Shown here: positions 1-6,654 of the stretch, piece by piece
Layout of the letters: each line of letters begins with the position of its first letter
How positions within the stretch are numbered: the stretch's first letter is position 1
Source: an uncultured Dysgonomonas sp.
GTDB lineage: Bacteria > Bacteroidota > Bacteroidia > Bacteroidales > Dysgonomonadaceae
NCBI GenBank assembly: GCA_945292135.1
Contig: CALYRA010000067.1
Span: 1 to 6,688 of the forward strand
Direction of reading: 5' to 3'
Length of the DNA stretch: 6,688 nt
Position numbers and translations under genes: made by a program
Notes under the pieces: generated by a model
Databases searched by the model: none
What the model was told of the DNA's origin: nothing
The model's input: only the letters and a program-made list of their open reading frames with translations

Positions 1-287
1 GAGCTTATGAATTTGCAAGAAAAGGAGAAGAAATTGAATTGAAACCCAAACTGCTCGCAATTGATGAGATTGAATTGTTGGAATACAATTTACCATCAAT
101 TAAGATTCGGGTAGTTTGCAGCAAAGGAACATATATAAGAGCTTTAGCTCGTGATATTGGATTGACTTTGGGATCGGGCGCTCATCTAACAGGTTTGGAA
201 CGGACGCGTATAGGTGATGTCACTCTCGAACAATGTTTGGATGGTTTGAAAATAGAAGAGATTATTGAAACATTAGTAAATATTTGA
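1..287 (+). CDS. truB: tRNA pseudouridine(55) synthase TruB, C-terminal part (5' end outside the window)
   Basis: TruB isomerises U55 to pseudouridine in the T-arm of tRNAs in the cytoplasm. Only the last 94 or so residues are visible. The reading frame is open from the window edge (codons start at position 3, AYEFARKGEEIEL), so the TTG at 39 is not the true start. The strongest evidence is CSKGTYIRALARDIG (codons about 117-161), the conserved C-terminal TruB motif, followed by GAHLTGLERTRIG, also typical of the family. The protein ends shortly after this with no PUA domain, which fits the short TruB forms of Bacteroidota rather than the longer E. coli enzyme. The stop is TGA followed in frame by TAA TAA. 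queA starts 22 bases downstream on the same strand, and truB-queA-folK is a familiar order in this group, so one transcript is likely. The catalytic Asp lies upstream of the window and cannot be checked. Confidence 0.93.
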   Translation, partial: AYEFARKGEEIELKPKLLAIDEIELLEYNLPSIKIRVVCSKGTYIRALARDIGLTLGSGAHLTGLERTRIGDVTLEQCLDGLKIEEIIETLVNI

Positions 288-309
288 TAATAAATAATAG
301 AATTAAAAT

Positions 310-1359
310 ATGAAATTGTCGCAATTTAAATTTGAGCTTCCTGAGAAGTTAATCGCTACACATCCCTCTAAAAATAGAGATGAGTGTCGCTTAATGGTCG
401 TGAATCGTAAAACTGGAGATGTTGAACACAAGATCTTCAAGGATGTTATAGAATATTTTGACGACAAAGATATATTTGTTTTTAATGATACAAAGGTCTT
501 TCCTGCGCGATTGTATGGAAATAAAGAAAAGACAGGTGCTACGATTGAAGTTTTCCTACTGAGAGAATTAAATGAAGAATTTCATCTTTGGGATGTACTT
601 GTAGATCCCGCACGTAAAATACGAATAGGTAATAAATTGTATTTTGGTGACGACGACTCTATGGTTGCCGAAGTGATTGACAACACAACTTCGCGCGGAC
701 GTACGTTGCGTTTCCTTTTTGATGGAAACGGCGACGAATTTCGTAAAGCTTTATACGCATTGGGAGAAACTCCAATACCTAAGTATTTAGGACGAGGAGA
801 GGAAAATATAGATAAAGATCGTTACCAGACTATCTTTGCCAAAAACGAGGGAGCTGTTGTAGCTCCCGCAGCAGGCTTACATTTTAGCCGCGAGTTGATG
901 AAGAGAATGGAAATTAAAGGTATAGACTTTGCATTCTTGACATTACATTCAGGTTTAGGAAATTATCGTGATATTGATGTCGAAGATTTGACAAAGCATA
1001 AAATGGATTCAGAACAATTGGTTATTACACAGGAGACAGCAGATCAGGTTAATAAGGCTAAAGACGAAGGTCATAGAATTTGTGCGGTCGGTACATCCGT
1101 TATGCGAGCTATGGAGACTATTGTGACTACCAATTGACGATTGAAGCCGAATAGTGGTTGGACAAATAAATTTATCTTTCCTCCATACGACTTTGGAGTG
1201 GCAGATGCTATGATTACAAATTTTCATCTCCCTCAATCCACTTTATTGATGATGACGACTGCATTTGGTGGTTATGATCGTACAATGGAACTTTATGAAC
1301 TTGCTATTAAAGAGAAATATAAATTTGGAACATACGGCGATGCTATGTTACTGATTTAA
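310..1359 (+). pseudogene. queA: QueA (tRNA preQ1-34 S-adenosylmethionine ribosyltransferase-isomerase), interrupted by an in-frame TGA
   Basis: QueA transfers and isomerises the ribosyl group of S-adenosylmethionine onto preQ1 at tRNA position 34, giving epoxyqueuosine, the penultimate step to queuosine. Read through one TGA, the frame gives 349 residues, normal for the family. Before the stop lie [10 protein letters not shown] (59-68), the GLHF region (185-192), [14 protein letters not shown] (211-223) and [12 protein letters not shown] (259-270). After it lie [13 protein letters not shown] (283-295), NFHLPQSTL (304-312) and a normal C-terminus. Codon 276 is TGA where I expect a Gly, so one base change (GGA to TGA) would explain it. 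There is no frameshift or gap. The shortened product would be 275 residues and lose a conserved, probably essential, C-terminal quarter. The identity is certain. Whether this is a true pseudogene, a readthrough product or a base-call error cannot be told here. folK follows 3 bases after the final TAA. Confidence 0.9.
1135..1137 (+). other. In-frame TGA inside queA (nonsense codon or candidate readthrough site)
   Basis: The codon follows ACC AAT and precedes CGA TTG AAG, all in the queA frame. The base after TGA is C, the context known in enteric bacteria to be the leakiest for UGA termination, so some full-length product is conceivable. I see no stop-proximal hairpin that would suggest selenocysteine insertion, and Cys/Sec is not expected at this position. 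Confidence 0.85.
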
Positions 1360-1362
1360 TAT

Positions 1363-1845
1363 ATGAATGACGAACAATTGCATAATGTATATCTCGGGTT
1401 AGGTTCAAACTTGGGAGATAAAGAAAAAAATATAAATTTTGCTCTTGAAAATATAGATAAGCGGATAGGCAGGATAGCTGCCTGTTCCGCTTTTTTTATT
1501 ACAGAACCTATAGGATTTGATTCCAAAAATTTGTTTGTGAACGCAGTATGCTTGGTTAATACTTACTTAAAACCTTTGGAAGTACTCGAATATACGCAAG
1601 TTATAGAACGTGAAATGGGGCGACGATCCAAATCATATAATGAAGTCTATACAGATCGCGAGATTGATATAGATATCCTGCTTTATGATGAAGAAATTTT
1701 GGAATATCCCCATTTAATTTTACCACATCCACATTTGCATGAACGTAGTTTTGTTCTTCTTCCTTTCAATGAAATAGCAGGGAATGCATATCATCCGATT
1801 TTAAACAAGACTATAAGACAATTGCTGGATGATCTTATCAATTAA
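1363..1845 (+). CDS. folK: 2-amino-4-hydroxy-6-hydroxymethyldihydropteridine diphosphokinase (HPPK)
   Basis: FolK transfers pyrophosphate from ATP to 6-hydroxymethyl-7,8-dihydropterin, a cytoplasmic step of folate synthesis just before dihydropteroate synthase. The 160-residue protein matches the usual single-domain HPPK length. Visible family blocks are LGLGSNLGD (11-19), ITEPIGF (46-52), GRR (86-88), DREIDIDILLY (98-108) and LPHPHLHERSFVLLPF (120-135). The pair D102 and D104 corresponds to the two Mg2+-binding aspartates of E. coli HPPK. The ATG lies 3 bases after the queA stop, so translational coupling to queA is likely. The queA nonsense codon may therefore reduce folK expression if coupling matters. 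There is no Shine-Dalgarno sequence, which is normal for Bacteroidota. The oddity is a terminator-like hairpin within codons 33-45. The stop TAA directly abuts the stop of the convergent gene on the other strand. Confidence 0.97.
   Translation: MNDEQLHNVYLGLGSNLGDKEKNINFALENIDKRIGRIAACSAFFITEPIGFDSKNLFVNAVCLVNTYLKPLEVLEYTQVIEREMGRRSKSYNEVYTDREIDIDILLYDEEILEYPHLILPHPHLHERSFVLLPFNEIAGNAYHPILNKTIRQLLDDLIN
1459..1497 (+). terminator. Intrinsic-terminator-like hairpin inside the folK coding sequence
   Basis: The outer arm 1459-1465 (AAGCGGA) pairs perfectly with 1486-1492 (TCCGCTT). The inner arm 1467-1472 (AGGCAG) pairs perfectly with 1478-1483 (CTGCCT). The loop is GATAG (1473-1477), and a small 1x2 interruption (T1466 against G1484 T1485) separates the two stems. 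Seven T residues run from 1491 to 1497. The stem is GC-rich against an AT-rich background, and the T-run lies only on the + strand side, so the signal points rightward, along folK. It sits about 100 bases after the folK ATG and encodes ordinary HPPK residues (K33 to F45). The structure is seen directly. Termination or attenuation is inference. Active translation of folK could melt it. Confidence 0.6.
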
Positions 1846-3303
1846 TTACTGTATTCTTTCAGAATGGGAAAAATACGCCGCAAAAGCAATAACGCTTTCA
1901 TTGTGGTATCTGTCTGATGCTGTAACTGTGTAATAGAATCCATATTCACCAGATTTGATAGGAAATGAAATTTTAGTGCCTTTAATTCTCGTTGCGATAA
2001 TATATTTAGGATTTTTCATATCTACATATTCTGTCGGCGAATAATAAACTGTATATGTCAAATCGTCACTCTCATCAGGAGATTTCCATTCTATGTGGAG
2101 AAAGTTATCTTTATCTTTATAAACTTTTAAATCGAGTGGTGAATTAGGAGCTATATTATCCAACCACTTTAAAGGAGGTAGTTTGGAAGGGTAGAGGTAA
2201 AAAGCCCGGACAGAATCTTTAATCCCTTTCAAGTTATTTAAAATATTTTGAGCCCTGAAATAAGCTTGTCCACTCGCTTCGCTTTTGCGTGTATATTCCA
2301 TCTGTTTGGTAATATCCTCAATAGCCCAATTCTTTTCAGAAGGCATCATTTGATAGACTCCCAATCCCGGAGTAATAGGACGTAAATTAGAATTTAGAAT
2401 CCAATCATCAACAAATGGATCAAATAACTCGTTCCGATGATACATCATTGGAAAAAGCATATCATGTTTTCCCGCTTTCAACCAGTATGCGGCATCTTGA
2501 AAGACGACATCATACGCAGTCCATCCATCTTGTGGAACATGCGGTAAAACCTTATATCTACCCAATGGAGAGCTACTGACTTGAACCCATTTTTTTAGAC
2601 TTTTTACAGTATCATAAATTGCAAATACTAAACTATTTATATTATCTCTTCGCCATTGATGCAGGTTCTTGCCTTTACCATACTTCTTGTAAGTATCTTC
2701 ATCCGGAAATGTTTTATCATTATTCGGGTAACGGATATAATCGAAATGTATCCCGTCAATATCATATTTCGAAACAATCTCTCTTACAAGAGATAAAATG
2801 TGATTCTTTGTTTTGGGGTCGCCCGGATCAAGATACCATTGACTATCCTTCACCAATTTATAATTGTCAGGATGTTTTTTAGCGGCAGCTTTTTGTTTTT
2901 TCTTCGGAATCGGTTTACTTTCTGTATTCATAGGAAAAGTGACGAACCAAGCATGACATTCAAGCCCTCTTTTATGGCATGCTTCTACCGCAAAGGCTAA
3001 AGGGTCGAATCCGTTACTATTATTGAAATAAGAACTTTGAGGCTCTATGGCAGATTTATAAAAGGTAGTTCCCCTTGCTCTTACCTGAAAAAATATAATA
3101 TTGAAATTTAGTCTTCGAAACTCATCTAACTGTTTTCTTAATTCTTCTTTTTGTTGTTCAACGCTTGTTCCTTGCGTAGGCCAATCTAATCCCCAGCTTG
3201 TAGTAAGCCATACCGCTCGAATTTCAGTTGCGGGGATTTGTGCAAATACCGCAAATGGTAGAAGGAGTAGAAGAAAAAGAACCCCTTTTTTAAATTTATT
3301 CAT
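1846..3303 (-). CDS. Secreted family-10-like glycosyl hydrolase (GHL10/DUF187) with C-terminal fibronectin-III-like domain
   Basis: The 485-residue protein starts with a Sec signal peptide (MNKFKKG, a Leu-rich core 8-17, then VFA before Q22, a likely signal peptidase I site), so it is exported. Residues about 26-380 form the GHL10 (YngK/DigH-like) TIM-barrel family: IRAVWLTT (28-35), FFQVRARG (71-78), CHAWF (116-120) and the hallmark DGIHFDYIRYP (183-193), whose acidic residues are the likely catalytic region. Residues about 386-478 look like a fibronectin-III-like beta domain (SPLDLKVY, LHIEW, YTVYYSP). E. coli DigH of this family cleaves denuded peptidoglycan glycan strands. A cell-wall role here is inferred by family only, and the substrate is not proven. 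A Lys-rich stretch (134-143) is probably a surface loop. The ATG follows the stop of the upstream tldE-like gene with no gap, so the two are co-transcribed and probably translationally coupled. The stop abuts folK tail to tail. Confidence 0.9.
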   Translation of the reverse strand: MNKFKKGVLFLLLLLPFAVFAQIPATEIRAVWLTTSWGLDWPTQGTSVEQQKEELRKQLDEFRRLNFNIIFFQVRARGTTFYKSAIEPQSSYFNNSNGFDPLAFAVEACHKRGLECHAWFVTFPMNTESKPIPKKKQKAAAKKHPDNYKLVKDSQWYLDPGDPKTKNHILSLVREIVSKYDIDGIHFDYIRYPNNDKTFPDEDTYKKYGKGKNLHQWRRDNINSLVFAIYDTVKSLKKWVQVSSSPLGRYKVLPHVPQDGWTAYDVVFQDAAYWLKAGKHDMLFPMMYHRNELFDPFVDDWILNSNLRPITPGLGVYQMMPSEKNWAIEDITKQMEYTRKSEASGQAYFRAQNILNNLKGIKDSVRAFYLYPSKLPPLKWLDNIAPNSPLDLKVYKDKDNFLHIEWKSPDESDDLTYTVYYSPTEYVDMKNPKYIIATRIKGTKISFPIKSGEYGFYYTVTASDRYHNESVIAFAAYFSHSERIQ

Positions 3304-4623
3304 TTACAATCCACTAAAGTTTACATCCTCAAACAAAAGAGAAGGTATGCGACGTGAAGAATTAGTACGGGGATCATTACCTATTTCGACCAGATTGTTC
3401 CACAATTGGAGCATATTGCCCGTAATATTCATTTCACTGACAGGAGTGGTAGCGATACCATTTTCAATTAAGAATCCTTCGATTCCAAAAGAAAAATCAC
3501 CGGTTGTACCATTACAGTTGCCACCATTAAAGCCTGTTACCCATATCCCTTTTTGCATTGACTGCATTAATTCCCCATGATTTTTATTACCTAAATCTAC
3601 ACATACGATTGAAGGTGAAGATATGGTCGGTTCAATACCCATCTTTAGAGAATAATATGTGTCAATAAAGTACATATTTAACACTCCATTAGCTATTAAT
3701 GTTCGCTCATGAGTTGCAACGCCTTCGCCATCGTACCAACGGGCGCCAAAAGATTTTTTTAAATGAGGTTTGTCAATAAGTGTAAGTTTTTTTGAAACAA
3801 CTTGTTGATTTAATTTGTCTAATAAAAAAGAGTTTTTTTGTTGTAAAGCACTACCAAACATTGCGTTTGTCAAATAACCAAGTATTCGGGCAGAAACAGT
3901 ATTATCTAATAGCATATTATAAATACCCGATTGGATTTTTTTCTGACCCATTTTTTGTAATGCTCTATTTAAAGCTATTTTGCTGATGCCTTCTTTTTTA
4001 AGGTCTTTCCAATAAATACTGCTGTCAAACCAGAAAGACTCAGCTCTGGCTTCGTTATTTGTTTTTAACGCAACCTCAACAGTTAAGTCGAAAGATGTAT
4101 CCGTACTTTCCGCTTCAAAACCATTGCTCGCAATCATATATTCAGCGCCCATTCCATCATTGTAAGAAGAAGTGATAGAGATAATACGTTTATCTGTGCC
4201 ATAAATCTCTTCAACAGCTTGACGAGCTAAATCAATTTTATCTTCAGCTTTTAAGTCTGTATAAGAAATGTCATATAAATCTAAACTCTTGTCGTCAGAT
4301 TTATAATATCTCTTCGGAGACGGTAATTGGCGAAAAGGATCTTCAGCTAAATATTTTGTACTAATTATGCCATCTTTGATAAAGGTTTCCAATCCTTCTT
4401 TATCAATTCGATTTGTTGATAAAGAACCATATCTATTATCTACAAATAATTCTATGTATAATTTGTTTTCGCTGCTTTGGTGTAGTTTATCGATTTGAGT
4501 ATCTCTATATTCAAAAGAATTGTTTGTACCAGTGATAATTGTTACCCTTGCAGCCTGACATCCATTTTTGAGGGCAAAATCCATTGCCCATTCTGCCGTA
4601 TCTTTTTGTTCCTTCGTAATCAT
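3304..4623 (-). CDS. pmbA: TldD/PmbA family protein, TldE (PmbA)-type subunit
   Basis: The 439-residue protein is full length for TldE/PmbA. In E. coli, TldD and TldE form a cytoplasmic metalloprotease that digests unfolded peptides and matures microcin B17 and CcdA-like substrates. TldD holds the zinc HExxxH motif. This protein has no HExxxH, so it is the TldE-type partner. Family signs are WYDGEGVATHERTLIANG (296-313), the strongly conserved TGFNGGNCNGTTGDFSFG (363-380) continuing into GFLIENG (383-389), and NITGNMLQLW (399-408). The N-terminal domain (about 1-190) has the usual beta-rich layout, and no signal peptide is visible. The start ATG sits about 20 bases downstream of a Bacteroidota -7 box, supporting this start and a short leader. 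The exported GHL10 hydrolase follows directly (TAA then ATG). No tldD lies next to it in this window; the upstream neighbour on this strand is a decayed gene. Confidence 0.92.
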   Translation of the reverse strand: MITKEQKDTAEWAMDFALKNGCQAARVTIITGTNNSFEYRDTQIDKLHQSSENKLYIELFVDNRYGSLSTNRIDKEGLETFIKDGIISTKYLAEDPFRQLPSPKRYYKSDDKSLDLYDISYTDLKAEDKIDLARQAVEEIYGTDKRIISITSSYNDGMGAEYMIASNGFEAESTDTSFDLTVEVALKTNNEARAESFWFDSSIYWKDLKKEGISKIALNRALQKMGQKKIQSGIYNMLLDNTVSARILGYLTNAMFGSALQQKNSFLLDKLNQQVVSKKLTLIDKPHLKKSFGARWYDGEGVATHERTLIANGVLNMYFIDTYYSLKMGIEPTISSPSIVCVDLGNKNHGELMQSMQKGIWVTGFNGGNCNGTTGDFSFGIEGFLIENGIATTPVSEMNITGNMLQLWNNLVEIGNDPRTNSSRRIPSLLFEDVNFSGL

Positions 4624-4642
4624 CTGATAATACTATTTGGTA

Positions 4643-4650
4643 CAAAAGTA
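4643..4650 (-). promoter_or_regulatory. Bacteroidota -7 promoter box for the pmbA-GHL10 unit
   Basis: On the minus strand the sequence is TACTTTTG, an exact TAnnTTTG match, followed by TACC. It lies 19 bases before the pmbA ATG, so the transcript would have a leader of roughly a dozen bases. The -33 region (about 4670-4673) shows only TTT rather than the full TTTG, so the upstream element is weak. Confidence 0.6.
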
Positions 4651-4663
4651 ATTATTAATAATT
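4650..4663. repeat. 14-bp perfect palindrome beside the pmbA promoter
   Basis: AATTATTAATAATT reads identically on both strands and lies between the -7 box and the -33 position of the pmbA promoter. It could be an operator, but it is A/T only, and such palindromes arise by chance in AT-rich spacers. Confidence 0.3.
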
Positions 4664-4732
4664 GATTTGAAAATGGATGGACAATTAAGTAATCTAAACT
4701 TATAAAATGAAATATCTAACAAGCTAGTATTT

Positions 4733-5190
4733 CTATTTTATAATCTTTCCGCACCAATCAGATTTTGTATTCATTGTTAATTCCATGTTATCATCAATAA
4801 TCATATTTAGTTCTTTTGCCTTTTCAATAGTATATTTACCTACCTTAAGTAATAATCTATTCAATACTATCCAGTTATTAACCATACATTTATGCTCTAA
4901 AACTTCGTAAGTCGAATAATATAAGTCAGCTGAATAATACATCCGAGTCATAGATTCATCTATTGTCGAATTATATTTTTTACACTATTCTTTATATTCG
5001 CTAACTAATTTGAGCGAGTTCTTTAAATTGATGAACCTTATTGAATATAAATCTTGATAGTCTTTATTTATAACTCTGGGATCAGTCCAAATACGTATTG
5101 CGTAAATTTTGAAATCAGTATGTTCAATTTTACTCTGTCCAAAGTATTATTTACCTCTGCCAGATATTCTTAATTATTAAACACATTCAT
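4733..5190 (-). pseudogene. Decayed gene for an unrecognised protein of about 152 residues; the intact 3' fragment is 72 codons
   Basis: The only intact piece is 4733-4951 (72 codons from MTRMYYSADLYYS to KSDWCGKIIK, stop TAG), but the same frame reads as protein well upstream of that ATG. Working back on the minus strand, TAG at 4985-4987 separates this piece from IWTDPRVINKDYQDLYS and LVSEYKE (about 5128-4988). A one-base loss in the A-run at 5128-5131 would join this to EYLAEVNNTLDRVK, which follows a TAA at 5170-5172 and MNVFNN from ATG 5188-5190. Repairing these three lesions gives one continuous protein of about 152 residues, rich in Tyr, Asn, Lys and Ile, with no signal peptide or membrane segment. 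I do not recognise the family. The candidate start lies 23 bases after the antiporter stop, so it may once have been the second gene of that transcript. An alternative is that only the 72-codon ORF is real. The continuous protein-like reading favours decay. This covers nearly all of the otherwise gene-free stretch 4624-5213. Confidence 0.55.
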
Positions 5191-5213
5191 CCCTAAAGGA
5201 TAAAAATAGAATA

Positions 5214-6479
5214 TTAGATTTTTATCTTGTTTGCTAACTTACCAATGCTTAATCCTTGTACAATAATAGAAAAGACAACAACAAAATATGTAGCTGCGAT
5301 AATTGTAGGCTTATGATCACCTTCAGGTATGGATAATGCAAGAGCGATAGATACGCCGCCACGCAGACCTCCCCAGACTAAGATCGTAATAGTTCCTTTT
5401 GAGAACTTTTCCTTGAATGGAATAATTAAAGTTGGAACCTTTATAGAAATGTAACGGGCAAATAATACGACAATGATGCTTATTAAACCGGTCAACCAGT
5501 AATCATTGAGATCTTTTACCAATAGAATTTCAAATCCGATAAACAAGAATAACACAGCATTTAAGACTTCATCAATCAATTCCCAAAAAGTACTCAGGTA
5601 ACCTTTTAAATGAGCATTTGGATATTTTTCGAGTGCTTTCTGCTTTGAATAACCAATAATTAATCCGGCAGAAACCATTGTTAAAGGTCCTGAAATATGC
5701 ATAGCAGATGCAATCATATATCCACCTGTAACAACCGAAAGAGTAATTAAGACGGAGAGTTTTTGGTCATCTGCAGTTCTAATAGCGTAAAAAGCAAGAT
5801 ATCCAAGACCTGTACCGACTATCAGAGCTCCAAATATTTCTTTAGCTAACAACCATGATATGGAACCAATTGAAATATCAAAATCTCCCATTCCCTGCGC
5901 GACATTAAATATGACAGTAAAGATTACAACAGCTACACCGTCATTAAATAATGATTCGCCCGCGACTTTTGTTTCCAAAGCCTTTGAAACTTTAGCCTGT
6001 TTCAAAATGCTCAGTACAGCTATTGGATCAGTTGGCGATATTAATGCGCCAAATAAAAAACAATAAATTAAAGGTATCTCAATATGAATATTAATTATAG
6101 GAAGTAAATTATTAAGGATGTAATATAATGCAAATCCGACCACAACAGTTGATATAAGCACACTTAATGTGGAAAATACAATAATAGGAATTTTTTGTTC
6201 TTTCAGATCCTGTAAATTGATATGTATCGCTCCGGCAAATAATAGGAAATTAAGCATTCCACCCATTAGCATTTGCGTAAAATCGATATGCCTTACTAAT
6301 TCATAAAAATCATTTAATGGTTTAGTTGTGAAACGACCTATAATAACAAGTCCGATTGACACTAACATTGCAATTACCATGATTCCAATAGTAGATGGTA
6401 ATTTTAAGAAACGATGATTAATGTATGAGAAAACTGTGGCAATAACAATTAATATAGAAAAAGAATAGTAAACTTCCAT
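5214..6479 (-). CDS. CPA1/NhaP-type Na+(K+)/H+ antiporter
   Basis: The 421-residue integral membrane protein has about 12 or 13 hydrophobic segments from end to end (for example 5-20, 31-48, 97-121, 136-147, 181-195, 213-232, 241-260, 305-321, 328-345, 393-410). It exchanges monovalent cations for protons across the inner membrane. CPA1 hallmarks are SPTDPIAVLS (148-157), GESLFNDGVAVVIF (174-187, with the Asn179-Asp180 ion-binding pair of electroneutral NhaP-type exchangers) and LRGGVSIALALSIP (372-385) with the conserved Arg373. Arg342 in ARYISI is also family-typical. There is no long cytoplasmic C-terminal regulatory domain such as TrkA-C; the chain ends at GKLANKIKI, so the protein is a bare transporter. 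Ion specificity cannot be read from sequence. It is transcribed leftward from the spacer 6480-6688, and remains of a small gene follow 23 bases after its stop. The start gives a natural first membrane segment. Confidence 0.95.
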   Translation of the reverse strand: MEVYYSFSILIVIATVFSYINHRFLKLPSTIGIMVIAMLVSIGLVIIGRFTTKPLNDFYELVRHIDFTQMLMGGMLNFLLFAGAIHINLQDLKEQKIPIIVFSTLSVLISTVVVGFALYYILNNLLPIINIHIEIPLIYCFLFGALISPTDPIAVLSILKQAKVSKALETKVAGESLFNDGVAVVIFTVIFNVAQGMGDFDISIGSISWLLAKEIFGALIVGTGLGYLAFYAIRTADDQKLSVLITLSVVTGGYMIASAMHISGPLTMVSAGLIIGYSKQKALEKYPNAHLKGYLSTFWELIDEVLNAVLFLFIGFEILLVKDLNDYWLTGLISIIVVLFARYISIKVPTLIIPFKEKFSKGTITILVWGGLRGGVSIALALSIPEGDHKPTIIAATYFVVVFSIIVQGLSIGKLANKIKI

Positions 6480-6569
6480 ATAATTTAATTTAGGTTCTAG
6501 ATTATTAAGTTTGAAAAAACGCTTAAAATTAATAAATCATTTAAATTAAAAAAAGTTTTTTTGCCTCAT

Positions 6570-6577
6570 CAAATTTA
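6570..6577 (-). promoter_or_regulatory. Candidate -7 box for the antiporter gene, within a short inverted repeat
   Basis: On the minus strand TAAATTTG matches TAnnTTTG and is the only exact match facing the antiporter in this spacer. It would give a leader of roughly 85 bases. No TTTG is visible at the expected -33 position (about 6597-6600), which lowers confidence. The box overlaps the inverted repeat ATCAAA (6568-6573) / TTTGAT (6582-6587), spaced by 8 bases, which could be an operator or chance. Confidence 0.35.
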
Positions 6578-6654
6578 ATGCTTTGATAATTAGAAAGATT
6601 AATTTGAGTGATTGAAATTTTGAAAAAAAATAGTGAAAAAAAGATGGTAAAAAA

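Noticed and set aside
1135..1137. Selenocysteine codon
   Set aside because: QueA has no Cys/Sec at this place, Gly is expected, and I see no suitable hairpin directly downstream.
1009..1236. Open frame on the minus strand inside queA
   Set aside because: It lies antisense to clear QueA coding sequence, has unnatural composition (many Cys, His and Ser), and no promoter.
1141..1359. A separate small gene starting at TTG 1141
   Set aside because: It is the in-frame C-terminal end of QueA, with the conserved FIFPPYDF and NFHLPQSTL blocks. It has no sign of an independent start.
3101..3580. 159-codon open frame on the plus strand
   Set aside because: It is antisense to the GHL10 gene start and the pmbA end, both strongly supported by family motifs and a signal peptide.
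6548..6562. A7-G-T7 inverted run as a terminator
   Set aside because: It has only A:T pairs and effectively no loop, so it would not form a stable terminator hairpin. It lies upstream of the antiporter with no gene ending there.
6623..6654. Phased A-tracts forming an intrinsic bend
   Set aside because: The three tracts repeat about every 12-13 bases, off the 10-11 base helical repeat needed for additive bending. I noted them only as a possible UP-like element.
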